Positions 7,794 through 14,533 of a stretch of DNA of 43,249 nucleotides are shown in pieces. The stretch lies in NCBI GenBank assembly GCA_005889075.1, contig VBDQ01000019.1, positions 1 through 43,249 on the forward strand, written 5' to 3'. Under the pieces are notes generated by a model that saw only the letters and a program-made list of their open reading frames with translations, did not search any database and was not told the DNA's origin. The DNA comes from Chloroflexota bacterium (lineage in GTDB: Bacteria; Chloroflexota; Limnocylindria; P2-11E). Every line of letters begins with the position of its first letter. Within the stretch, counting starts at the first letter, position 1. The position numbers were made by a program, and so were the translations under genes.

Positions 7794-7951
7794 CCTTGCT
7801 CGGCGATCTCGTTGACGTCCTGCGGATGTGGCGGCGCGTTCTCCGGGCGATCGCTCGGCGCAGCGGGGCTGCCCCGACGATCGGACGCGATCCCTTCGCG
7901 ACGCTCCGCGGGCCGCTCTCGCTCTAGCTTCTCGGCCTTGTCAGGTTCCAT
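7790..7951 (-). CDS. Possible small hydrophilic protein
   Basis: A 53-codon open frame whose product begins MEPDKAEKLERERPAERR and ends PPHPQDVNEIAEQG. The composition (E, R, D, P with few hydrophobic residues) is that of a small disordered protein rather than a typical shadow frame. The stop codons of this frame and of the convergent GNAT gene share a CTAG. No Shine-Dalgarno is visible, and I cannot name a family. It is the only candidate gene in the 235-base gap between the GNAT gene and the sigma factor. Low confidence. Confidence 0.3.
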   Translation of the reverse strand: MEPDKAEKLERERPAERREGIASDRRGSPAAPSDRPENAPPHPQDVNEIAEQG

Positions 7952-8028
7952 GGCGTGCGGTCGCGCATGTCCCATGCCATCTCACAGCTGAGGGCTGCTC
8001 GCCGTTCTATCGTCGTGAGACCGTCGTG

Positions 8029-8478
8029 GTGACCTTCGGCGAGCTCCTCGAGCGGCATGAACGCGAGATCTTCGCGTACGCGCTGCGGCTCACCGGGGAT
8101 CGCGACGACGCCGACGACCTCTATCAGGAGACCTTCCTCGCCGCGTTCCGAGGATGGCCACCGCCGCGCTCGGGCAACGAGCGGGCGTGGCTCTACAAGA
8201 TCGCGACGAACAAGGCGATCGATCGCGCGCGAAAACAGCGCGGGCTCGTGTCGCTCGCGGATTTGCGGCTTGCCGCGCCCGAGCGCGACGGCGTGACCCT
8301 CGCGGACCTTCGGAACGCTATCCGCTTGCTCCCTGGCGGACAGCGTGCCGCGTTCGTGCTGCGGAAGATCGAGGGCCGCCCCTACCAGGAGATAGCGGAC
8401 ACGCTCGGCTGTAGCGAGGAAGCGGCGCGGTCCCGCGTGGCGGAAGCCATGAAGAAGCTCAAGGAGGCCATTCGATGA
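8029..8478 (+). CDS. ECF-type sigma-70 factor
   Basis: Alternative sigma factor directing RNA polymerase to a small regulon. From the GTG giving MTFGELLERHEREIFAYALR, the product is 149 residues. Region 2 covers about residues 5-70 (DADDLYQETFLAAFRGWPPP, then RAWLYKIATNKAIDRARK), and region 4 about residues 95-148 (RNAIRLLPGGQRAAFVLRKI, then PYQEIADTLGCSEEAARSRV). The frame is open far upstream, but that part is basic and lacks family similarity, so the GTG at 8029 (or the adjacent one at 8026) was chosen. The stop overlaps the start of the next gene in ATGA. No anti-sigma gene follows, which is unusual for this layout. Confidence 0.88.
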   Translation: MTFGELLERHEREIFAYALRLTGDRDDADDLYQETFLAAFRGWPPPRSGNERAWLYKIATNKAIDRARKQRGLVSLADLRLAAPERDGVTLADLRNAIRLLPGGQRAAFVLRKIEGRPYQEIADTLGCSEEAARSRVAEAMKKLKEAIR

Positions 8479-9083
8479 CCCTCGAACCATTGATGAGCGA
8501 AGCTCGCGAGCGCTTGATCACACGGGCGCGTCGAGAGGATCTCATCACCGTCGGCTACGACACGATGGATTCGCCGCTCGGCCCGCTCTGGATCGCCGTC
8601 GGACCCCGCGGGGTCGTCGCCATCCACTACGGCAAGCCCGACGAGCGCGAGCTCGGGCGCATCTCGCGCACATACGGGCCCGCTGTGCTGCCCGATCGCC
8701 GGCGCTGCGATCGCATCGAGATCGAGCTCGATCAGTACTTCGCCGGCCGCCGGCGTGCGTTCGACGTCCACTTCGATCTCACGCCGCTCACGCCGTTCCA
8801 GCGAAGCATCCTCGCCGCGACCGCCAAGGTCCCCTACGGGGAGGTGACGACGTACCGCACCGTCGCGCGAAAGGCCGGCAACGAGCAGGCCTCGCGCGCC
8901 GCCGGCGGAGCCCTCGGCGCGAACCCCATCCCGATCGTCGTGCCCTGTCACCGCGTCGTCGCGACCGACGGAAGCCTGGGTGGATACGCGGGCGGGCTCG
9001 ACGCTAAGCGGCGCCTGCTCGCTCTCGAGCGCGGCGAGGCGCGCGTGCCCGCCGGCGGGTGGCCGCCCGCGCGGAAGGTGTAG
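8475..9083 (+). CDS. ogt: Methylated-DNA-protein cysteine methyltransferase
   Basis: Suicide repair enzyme that moves the alkyl group from O6-alkylguanine to its own cysteine. The 202-residue product carries the active-site motif IPIVVPCHRVV with Cys158 and the preceding helix-turn-helix region (PFQRSILAATAKVPYGEVTT, TYRTVARKAGNEQASRAAGG). An N-terminal ribonuclease-like domain (DSPLGPLWIAVGPRGVVAI) is present. It is slightly longer than typical Ogt at both ends (about 25 extra N-terminal residues, a basic C-terminal tail). The start codon overlaps the stop of the ECF sigma gene, so the two are co-translated, suggesting that the sigma factor controls or accompanies an alkylation response. Confidence 0.93.
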   Translation: MTLEPLMSEARERLITRARREDLITVGYDTMDSPLGPLWIAVGPRGVVAIHYGKPDERELGRISRTYGPAVLPDRRRCDRIEIELDQYFAGRRRAFDVHFDLTPLTPFQRSILAATAKVPYGEVTTYRTVARKAGNEQASRAAGGALGANPIPIVVPCHRVVATDGSLGGYAGGLDAKRRLLALERGEARVPAGGWPPARKV

Positions 9084-9157
9084 CCCGCCGTACCCTGTCG
9101 AATCGACGGGAGGCGGTTCGTCGTATCGACAAAGAACGGCAAGGGAGGCCGAACAGC

Positions 9158-9535
9158 ATGGGCAAGTACGCATTCCTGTTCCTGGACGACGGTGTGGACT
9201 ACCAGACCGCGCCGACCCCGGAGCAGCAGCGGGTGTATGCCGACATCTTCAAGTGGTTCGAGACGAACGGCCCCAAAATCGTGGACGGCGGAGCGGAGCT
9301 GCAGCCGACTCGCACAGCGACGACGATCCGTCACGCGGGCGGGAAGGCCACGGTCGTAGACGGACCGTTCATCGAGGCAAAGGAATCGATCGGGGGCTAC
9401 ACGATCTTCGAGCTTCCCGACAAGGACACGGCGATCGCGCTGGCGAAAACATGGCCAGGCCACGGAGTCGAGATCCGTCAGCTGGTCGAGGCGCGGGACG
9501 AGCAGAACGTGCCCGCCGACCTCGCCGCGCGCTAG
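9158..9535 (+). CDS. DGPF/YCII-domain protein 1
   Basis: Small ferredoxin-like-fold protein of the YCII/DGPF family; these are commonly encoded next to ECF42-type sigma factors and their biochemical role is unclear. The 125-residue product contains KATVVDGPFIEAKESIGGY, the family signature, and a C-terminal AIALAKTWPGHGVEIRQLVE. The ATG was chosen because AAGGGAGG lies 9 bases upstream; codons further upstream in frame encode an arginine-rich stretch that overlaps the previous gene's end. A second DGPF gene follows after 10 bases, then the sigma factor, forming one operon. Confidence 0.88.
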   Translation: MGKYAFLFLDDGVDYQTAPTPEQQRVYADIFKWFETNGPKIVDGGAELQPTRTATTIRHAGGKATVVDGPFIEAKESIGGYTIFELPDKDTAIALAKTWPGHGVEIRQLVEARDEQNVPADLAAR

Positions 9536-9545
9536 GAGAACGACG

Positions 9546-9890
9546 ATGACGCAATACGTTCTGATGTTCGTCGGTTCCGACGAGTGGCGTGAGACCAGTA
9601 GCAAAGAGGAGATCGCGCGCGGATACGCCGCCGTCGGCAAGTGGTGGGACGAGCTGTCGGCCAAAGGCGTCCTCAAAGGCGGCGAGGAGCTCGCGAAAGG
9701 TCCGGGGACGGCGACGACCGTCCGCCGAGTCAACGGTCAGATGAAGGTCTTCGACGGTCCGTTCATCGAGTCGAAGGAGCAGGTCGGGGGCCTCGCCCTG
9801 ATCGAGGCGCCGGATCTCGACGCGGCGATCGCCATCGCGAAGAGCTGGCCGGGCGGCGACGTCGAAGTCCGCCCGATCGTGGTGCACTGA
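9546..9890 (+). CDS. DGPF/YCII-domain protein 2
   Basis: Second family member, 114 residues, with [14 protein letters not shown] at the N-terminus, the signature [17 protein letters not shown] and a terminal [19 protein letters not shown]. It is preceded by AGGAG and follows the first DGPF gene by 10 bases; the two are probably paralogues from tandem duplication. The stop codon (9888-9890) overlaps the beginning of the ECF42 sigma frame, implying translational coupling. Function is unknown beyond the association with the sigma factor. Confidence 0.9.
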   Translation: MTQYVLMFVGSDEWRETSSKEEIARGYAAVGKWWDELSAKGVLKGGEELAKGPGTATTVRRVNGQMKVFDGPFIESKEQVGGLALIEAPDLDAAIAIAKSWPGGDVEVRPIVVH

Positions 9891-11107
9891 CCGCGAAGAT
9901 CACCCCCGACGTCGTGGCGGCCGTCTTCCATCAGGAGGCCGGCCGCCTCGTCGGGTCGCTGACCAAGTCGCTCGGCAACTTCGATCTCGCGGAGGAGTGC
10001 GTTCAGGACGCCCTCGTGTCCGCTCTCGAGCACTGGCCGCGCGACGGCTTGCCCGACAACCCCGGCGCCTGGCTGATGACCACCGCGCGCCGCAAAGGCA
10101 TCGACCGAGTCCGGCGCGAGAAGCGCTACCAGGAGAAGCTCGCGACCCTTGAGGGGGCTGTGCCCCCTCAGACCCCCGAGGTGCCGAACATGGAAATGCC
10201 TGACGAGCGGCTCGAGCTCATCTTCACGTGCTGCCATCCAGCGCTCGCTCGCGAAGCGCAGGTCGCGCTGACGCTTCGTTCCGTTGCGGGTCTCACCACC
10301 CCGGAGATCGCCCGTGCGTTCCTGGTGCCCGAGTCGACGATCGCACAGCGGCTCGTCCGCGCGAAACGAAAGATCGTCGACGCGCGCATCCCCTTCCGAG
10401 TTCCGGAACGCGAAGCGCTGGCGGACCGCGTCGAAGAAGTGCTCGCCGTCCTCTATCTCATGTTCAACGAGGGCTATCTCGCCACGGGCGGACGCGGCGC
10501 GCAAGATCGCGACCTCGCCGCAGAAGCCGAGTGGCTGACGAACCTGCTCTCGGGCCTTCTCCCAAACGAGGCCGAGATCCTGGGGCTCCTCGCGCTCATG
10601 CGGTTCAACCTCGCCCGCAACGCCGCCCGATTCGACGACCAGGGTCGGATGGTGCTTCTGCGAGATCAGGACCGCTCGAAGTGGGATCGCCGCAAGATCG
10701 ATGAGACCTTCCAGGTCGTCGGGCGCTTTCTGCGGTTCGGACGTCCCGGCCCCTACCAGCTGCAGGCCCTCATCGCGGGCGCGCATGCCTCCGCGCGCAC
10801 GTGGGAGGAGACGCGCTGGCCCGAGATCCTGCGCTCCTACGACGCGCTGGTCGAATTCAACGACTCGCCGGTCGTGCGGCTCAACCGTGCCATCGCGATC
10901 TGGCACGTCGCCGGCGCCGAGGCCGCGTACATCGAGCTCTTCGATCTTGCCGGCGCGCTCGATCGGTACCACCTTTATCACGCGACGCGCGCGGAGCTGC
11001 TGCGGGCTCTCGGGCGTCCGGAAGATGCACGCGCTGCGGATCAGCGCGCGCTCGAGCTCACCGAGAACCCAGCGGAGCGCGCGCTGCTCACCGCCCGTCT
11101 CGCCTGA
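9887..11107 (+). CDS. ECF42-type sigma factor with C-terminal TPR-like domain
   Basis: Long ECF sigma factor of the group linked to DGPF proteins (ECF42); the long C-terminal helical-repeat extension is thought to replace a separate anti-sigma factor. About 406 residues. Region 2: [20 protein letters not shown] and [20 protein letters not shown]. Region 4: [20 protein letters not shown], then [20 protein letters not shown]. The remaining 200 residues are helical, including [32 protein letters not shown] and a terminal [19 protein letters not shown]. The start is uncertain: CTG at 9887 overlapping the upstream stop gives the family's normal N-terminus, while the first standard start in frame is GTG at 9914. 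A GC-rich palindrome sits inside the gene near codon 88. Confidence 0.9.
   Translation: MTAKITPDVVAAVFHQEAGRLVGSLTKSLGNFDLAEECVQDALVSALEHWPRDGLPDNPGAWLMTTARRKGIDRVRREKRYQEKLATLEGAVPPQTPEVPNMEMPDERLELIFTCCHPALAREAQVALTLRSVAGLTTPEIARAFLVPESTIAQRLVRAKRKIVDARIPFRVPEREALADRVEEVLAVLYLMFNEGYLATGGRGAQDRDLAAEAEWLTNLLSGLLPNEAEILGLLALMRFNLARNAARFDDQGRMVLLRDQDRSKWDRRKIDETFQVVGRFLRFGRPGPYQLQALIAGAHASARTWEETRWPEILRSYDALVEFNDSPVVRLNRAIAIWHVAGAEAAYIELFDLAGALDRYHLYHATRAELLRALGRPEDARAADQRALELTENPAERALLTARLA
10150..10180. repeat. GC-rich palindromic repeat, copy A (inside ECF42 gene)
   Basis: Perfect 9-base arms TGAGGGGGC and GCCCCCTCA around a TGT loop, followed by GACCCCCGAG. A related element, sharing the five-G/five-C hairpin and the same CCCCCGAG tail, lies at 18844-18873. 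Here it encodes [11 protein letters not shown] in a variable linker between sigma regions 2 and 4. The similarity of the two copies is seen directly; calling them a dispersed repeat family is inference from only two copies. Confidence 0.45.
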
Positions 11108-11117
11108 TACTCGACAC

Positions 11118-11816
11118 GTGCCCGCACCCCATGAAGAGCTCCGGCGTGCCCCCCTGCCCAACGCGATGGGACACGTCGTCCTCGCCTTCGCCGAGCGAGT
11201 GCTGAGTCCCGGCGACCTCGCCGGACTTCGCGAGCAGCTCTGGCGATCTCGTACCTATCTCTATGTGACGCCCGGGCCGGCGCTCGTGCAGCGCGCCCTC
11301 GAAGGCTTTCCCCCGGACGTGCGCGCGCTCGGCGAGCGCTGTCCGTTTCATCGCTACGACGCCCGGGGCGGCGGTGGCTACTGGCCCGACCGCAACGAGA
11401 TCTGGCTCGCCGCAGGAGTGGAGACGTACGAAGGATTGCGCCAGGTCCGCCTGTCGGCGTGCCACGAGCTGTTCCACTTCGTCTGCTGGAACGAGCCGCG
11501 CTATCGCGCCGACGAGGATCGAGGCTTCGCGCGCCTGCGGCGCGTCCTGGCGCAGAGCCGCGAGGTCATGAACGCTTACCCGCGTTACCGCGACTGGATC
11601 ACGGGCTCGTTCCTGCGGCAAGGCGACCACGCCAACGTGGTCGAGTACTTCGCCGACATCCCGACAAACTTCCGCGACGTGGCCGAGCTGCCGCCCGCGA
11701 TCGCAACACACTTCGCGCCGCTCATCAGTGGCGGACCGTTCAGTCCGGACTTCGATCGCGACCTGATCGCGGAGCCGTACGACCTCGCAGCGTTCCAGCG
11801 TTCGCTCTCGCCTTAG
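11118..11816 (+). CDS. Putative zincin-like protein (HExxH; anthrax lethal factor C-terminal-like)
   Basis: Possible metallopeptidase of 232 residues. A gluzincin-type arrangement is visible: HELFH at residues 116-120 and a downstream glutamate, Glu176, in HANVVEYFADIPTNF. This resembles the HExxH ... NEAEFFAE arrangement of the anthrax lethal factor C-terminal (ATLF-like) domain. Other parts include CPFHRYDARGGGGYWPDRNE before the motif, compatible with the strand that precedes a zincin active-site helix. No signal peptide or membrane segment is seen, so it would be cytoplasmic unless exported otherwise. The start is GTG 11 bases after the sigma gene stop; ATG at 11166 is the alternative. 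Close spacing suggests co-transcription with the ECF42 sigma gene. Activity and substrate are unknown. Confidence 0.65.
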   Translation: MPAPHEELRRAPLPNAMGHVVLAFAERVLSPGDLAGLREQLWRSRTYLYVTPGPALVQRALEGFPPDVRALGERCPFHRYDARGGGGYWPDRNEIWLAAGVETYEGLRQVRLSACHELFHFVCWNEPRYRADEDRGFARLRRVLAQSREVMNAYPRYRDWITGSFLRQGDHANVVEYFADIPTNFRDVAELPPAIATHFAPLISGGPFSPDFDRDLIAEPYDLAAFQRSLSP

Positions 11817-11839
11817 CGCGGATCCGCGCGGCGATACCC

Positions 11840-12271
11840 CTACTCGGTCGGCTCGAGGGTGACGACAGGGATCCGGCGACTCGTGCGCCGCTGGTATTCG
11901 TCGTACGCGCGGTCGCGAGCCACGATGCGATCCCAGAGCAGCTGGCGCTTCGCGCCGTCGCACAGCCGCGCACGGACGCCGATCCGCCTGCCGCCGACGA
12001 GGATCTCGGCATCGGGATGCGCTTTGAGGTTCAACCACCAGCCGGGATCACGGTCCTCGCCGGCGTACGAGCCGATCACCACGTACGCGTCGTCGTCGCG
12101 GATGTAGTTCAGCGCGACATCGCGGCGCTCGCCGCTCTTTCGCCCGCGCGTCGTGAGAAGCAGGACGGGGAGGGCGCCGACGCGTCCGAAGCGGCCGCCG
12201 GTGAGGCGCATGAAGGCGCGATGGATGCGCCAGAGGACGCGGAGCGGCGTGCCAAGCCGGGCCGCTGGCAT
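11840..12271 (-). CDS. Nitroreductase/quinone reductase family protein (Ddn-like, F420H2-dependent)
   Basis: Predicted split-beta-barrel protein of the F420H2-dependent quinone reductase family (Ddn-like, DUF385). The 143-residue product has LPVLLLTTRGRKSGERRDVA followed by YVVIGSYAGEDRDPGWWLNL and KAHPDAEILVGGRRIGVRAR, the family's central signatures, with the G-R-K-S-G phosphate-contacting segment. A basic, amphipathic N-terminus (RVLWRIHRAFMRLTGGRFGR) is usual and may contact membrane. The start overlaps the stop of the upstream GNAT gene by one base (TGATG), so the pair is co-translated. The substrate is unknown. Confidence 0.88.
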   Translation of the reverse strand: MPAARLGTPLRVLWRIHRAFMRLTGGRFGRVGALPVLLLTTRGRKSGERRDVALNYIRDDDAYVVIGSYAGEDRDPGWWLNLKAHPDAEILVGGRRIGVRARLCDGAKRQLLWDRIVARDRAYDEYQRRTSRRIPVVTLEPTE

Positions 12272-13059
12272 CAGCTCGCCTCGCTGATCGAAGCGAACAT
12301 TTCGAGACCGCAGAGCTCCTTGAAGCCGAGCTTGGCACAGATCGGAGCGGACGTCGCGCGGTCCGCCTGGATGACCGCCGCGGTCCGGCCGTCGGCGCGG
12401 GCGTCGGCGAGACGGCGCGCGACGAGCGCGGTGTACAGACCATGCCCGCGATGCTCGGCCAGCGTGGCGGCGCCGCCGAGGAGAACGATCGGCGAGTCGG
12501 GGAGGTAGACGAGGTAGCTCCAGGCGAGGGGCGGGCCACCGTCGAGATGGCCGAAATACGTGCGGGACTTGATCCGCGACGCGTTGGCCGCGAGGACCTC
12601 GTTGAAAAAGCGTATGACCTCGAAGGGGCTACCGTACGCGTCCGCCATGAGGTCGCTTCGCGAGAGCGCATCGGCGGCGGTGACCTCGTCCACGCGCACG
12701 CTGGGGTTCACCTCGATCACCCGTGTGAGGTCGCTGAGCGCCATGCCAGCGAGGCTCTCGGCGTGGGTGAGGCCCGCGGCCTCGAGCCGGAGCGGGAGAT
12801 TTGTCGGCCGGCTTGAGGGTCCGGTGACCCACCCGAAGGTCATGCCGCCGTAGCGGTCGCGGACCTTGGCGATCTTCGCGTCCGCCTCGAGATCGGAGAA
12901 GCGCGCGTCGCCCGCGAGATTCGTCAGCGGATGGGGGATCTTCGAGATCCGCCCTCGCAGACCGGGAACGCCGAGCTCCTGGAAGAGACCGGCAACCGGC
13001 GGGTACAGAAAGAGCGTGGATTCGATCGCGTCGACCAGGTCGCGCTCGGAAATTGCCAT
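12271..13059 (-). CDS. GNAT-family N-acetyltransferase, two-part
   Basis: The 262-residue protein has a C-terminal GNAT domain (residues about 150-255): PIVLLGGAATLAEHRGHGLY with the acetyl-CoA-binding R-G-H-G-L-Y, then ARADGRTAAVIQADRATSAP and CAKLGFKELCGLEMF. The N-terminal 130 residues (VAGLFQELGVPGLRGRISKI, TFGWVTGPSSRPTNLPLRLE) look like a degenerate first GNAT-like half, as in tandem GNAT proteins with one inactive copy. The target is not predictable. It is co-translated with the Ddn-like gene. The ATG start leaves 65 bases to the divergent DGPF gene. Confidence 0.82.
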   Translation of the reverse strand: MAISERDLVDAIESTLFLYPPVAGLFQELGVPGLRGRISKIPHPLTNLAGDARFSDLEADAKIAKVRDRYGGMTFGWVTGPSSRPTNLPLRLEAAGLTHAESLAGMALSDLTRVIEVNPSVRVDEVTAADALSRSDLMADAYGSPFEVIRFFNEVLAANASRIKSRTYFGHLDGGPPLAWSYLVYLPDSPIVLLGGAATLAEHRGHGLYTALVARRLADARADGRTAAVIQADRATSAPICAKLGFKELCGLEMFASISEAS

Positions 13060-13124
13060 TTTGTCGATTCTGCCTCGGCGCCGGCGTCGTTAGCGTGAGC
13101 CTCGGAAAGAGGCAGGAGGGCGAA

Positions 13125-13469
13125 GTGCGCTACATGCTCACCTTCTACGCGGTCGAAGCGGAGTGGATGGCGCTCCCCGAAGCCGAGCGGGAGGCCGGGA
13201 TCGCGGATATCGGCAAGTGGTTCGCGGAGCACGCGCGCGCTGGGAAGATCGTCGAGGGCCATCGCCTCGGCCGCGGCACCAAGACCGTGCGCCACGGGCG
13301 CGTACGCAAGAAGGATCTCCCCGTCGTGAGCGACGGCCCGTTCATCGAGGCGAAGGAGACCGTCGGCAGCTTCGCGATCGTCGAGGTCGCCGACGAAGGA
13401 GAAGCGGTCGCGATCGCGAAGCGCTGGCCGGCGGGCGGGATCGTGGAGATACGGCCGGTCGCGGATTGA
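13125..13469 (+). CDS. DGPF/YCII-domain protein 3
   Basis: Third YCII-family member, 114 residues from the GTG that follows AGGAGG by 5 bases; an ATG three codons later is possible. Signature: LPVVSDGPFIEAKETVGSF, with a terminal AIAKRWPAGGIVEIRPVAD nearly matching the ends of the other two copies. It stands alone, without a sigma factor beside it, divergent from the GNAT-Ddn pair. It may belong to the same regulon as the DGPF-ECF42 operon 3 kb away. Function is unknown. Confidence 0.87.
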   Translation: MRYMLTFYAVEAEWMALPEAEREAGIADIGKWFAEHARAGKIVEGHRLGRGTKTVRHGRVRKKDLPVVSDGPFIEAKETVGSFAIVEVADEGEAVAIAKRWPAGGIVEIRPVAD

Positions 13470-13536
13470 GCAGATAGAGCCGAGCGACGAGCAGTTCACC
13501 TGCGAGGAGCGAGACCGACAGTCCTGAGCGCGTCTC

Positions 13537-13551
13537 CTGGGCGCAGCCCAG
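13537..13551. terminator. Short hairpin between convergent genes
   Basis: Arms CTGGGC and GCCCAG with a GCA loop, in the 89-base gap between the DGPF gene (ends 13469) and the minus-strand hydroxylase operon 2 (ends 13559). Position suits a shared terminator for both strands, but no U-tract follows on either side. Low-moderate confidence. Confidence 0.35.
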
Positions 13552-13558
13552 AGATTGA

Positions 13559-14533
13559 TCAGCTGACGAGGGAGCGCAACGCGCGACGGACGAGCTCGCG
13601 GGCGAGCGTGACCTTGTAGCCGTTGTCGCGCAGTGGCGTCGCGCCGGAGAGGATGCGCTCGGCGGCATCGGTGCACGCGGCGTCGTCGAGCGCGCTGCCC
13701 TCGAGGCCCTTCTCGGCGGCGAGCACGCGCCAGGGCACCGGCGCGACGCCACCCATCACGATGCGCACGTCGCGCGCCACCCCGCGATCGATCCTCGCGG
13801 CCGCCGCGACCGAGACGAGGGCGAAGCTCCAGGCCTTGCGGTCCATTGCTTTGAGGTACGTGCCCTTTCGCGCGAGCGCAGCCTCGGGCACGCGCACCTC
13901 CACGATCAGCTCGGCCGGGCGAAGGGTGTGCTCTCGGCGCTGACTACCGTGTGGCGCGACGAAGAGGTCGGCGAGCTTCATGCGGCGCTCGCCGCGCGAG
14001 CCCGTCAGCGAGATCTCCGCGTCGTACGCGATCAGCGCCGGTACCAGATCCGAGGGCGAGACCATCGCGCATTCGCGTGCGCCGATGATCGCGTGGTAGC
14101 GGTTCTCACCATCGACCGCGAAGCACCGCGTGCCACCTTTGAGCCAGCACACCGTCCCCTCGTCGCGGAAGTACCAGCAGCGGTTGCGTTGCAGCAGGTT
14201 TCCGCCGACCGTGCCCATCGTGCGAAGCTGCAGCGTCGCGGCATCGCGCAACGAATCGCGCAGGATCGGCATCGTCTTCGCCAGCGTCTCGTCCGTCTCG
14301 AGCTCGACCAGCGGTGTGAGAGCGCCGATGCGCAGGCCTTTGCCGCGCGCGTGCGACCAGCCGCGCAAGCCTTCGATCCCCGTGAGGTCGACGAGCGCGT
14401 CCGGTCGCGCGAGCCCATCCTTCATTAGCCCCAGTAGGTCGGTGCCGCCAGCGAGCGCGCTGGCCGCGCCGGTGCGGAGCATGCGCAAGGCGTCGGCAAG
14501 CGCGCGCGGGCGCGCGTAGGAGAACGCGTTCAA
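13559..14533 (-). CDS. Molybdenum hydroxylase FAD-binding subunit (PaoB/CoxM-like), operon 2
   Basis: FAD subunit of the second molybdenum hydroxylase, 324 residues. FAD-domain motifs are ASALAGGTDLLGLMKDG (about residues 24-40) and RTMGTVGGNLLQRNRC (104-119). Cysteines 119, 129, 137 and 155 lie in the same spacing as in the operon 1 protein (CWYFRDEGTVC, TRC, NRYHAIIGAREC), again the PaoB-type [4Fe-4S] insertion. The two FAD subunits are clear paralogues, but the sequence between motifs differs widely, so the duplication is not recent. Its ATG overlaps the large-subunit stop by 4 bases. It is last in a coxS-coxL-coxM operon. Confidence 0.9.
   Translation of the reverse strand: MNAFSYARPRALADALRMLRTGAASALAGGTDLLGLMKDGLARPDALVDLTGIEGLRGWSHARGKGLRIGALTPLVELETDETLAKTMPILRDSLRDAATLQLRTMGTVGGNLLQRNRCWYFRDEGTVCWLKGGTRCFAVDGENRYHAIIGARECAMVSPSDLVPALIAYDAEISLTGSRGERRMKLADLFVAPHGSQRREHTLRPAELIVEVRVPEAALARKGTYLKAMDRKAWSFALVSVAAAARIDRGVARDVRIVMGGVAPVPWRVLAAEKGLEGSALDDAACTDAAERILSGATPLRDNGYKVTLARELVRRALRSLVS

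Noticed and set aside
7828-8028. N-terminal extension of the ECF sigma factor.
   Set aside because: The 67 extra residues are basic, without similarity to region 1 or 2, and the normal N-terminus of the family starts at the GTG near 8029.
9641-9886. Upstream extension of the ECF42 sigma frame through the second DGPF gene.
   Set aside because: This stretch is an out-of-frame reading of the DGPF gene and rich in arginine; the family N-terminus begins at about codon 9887.
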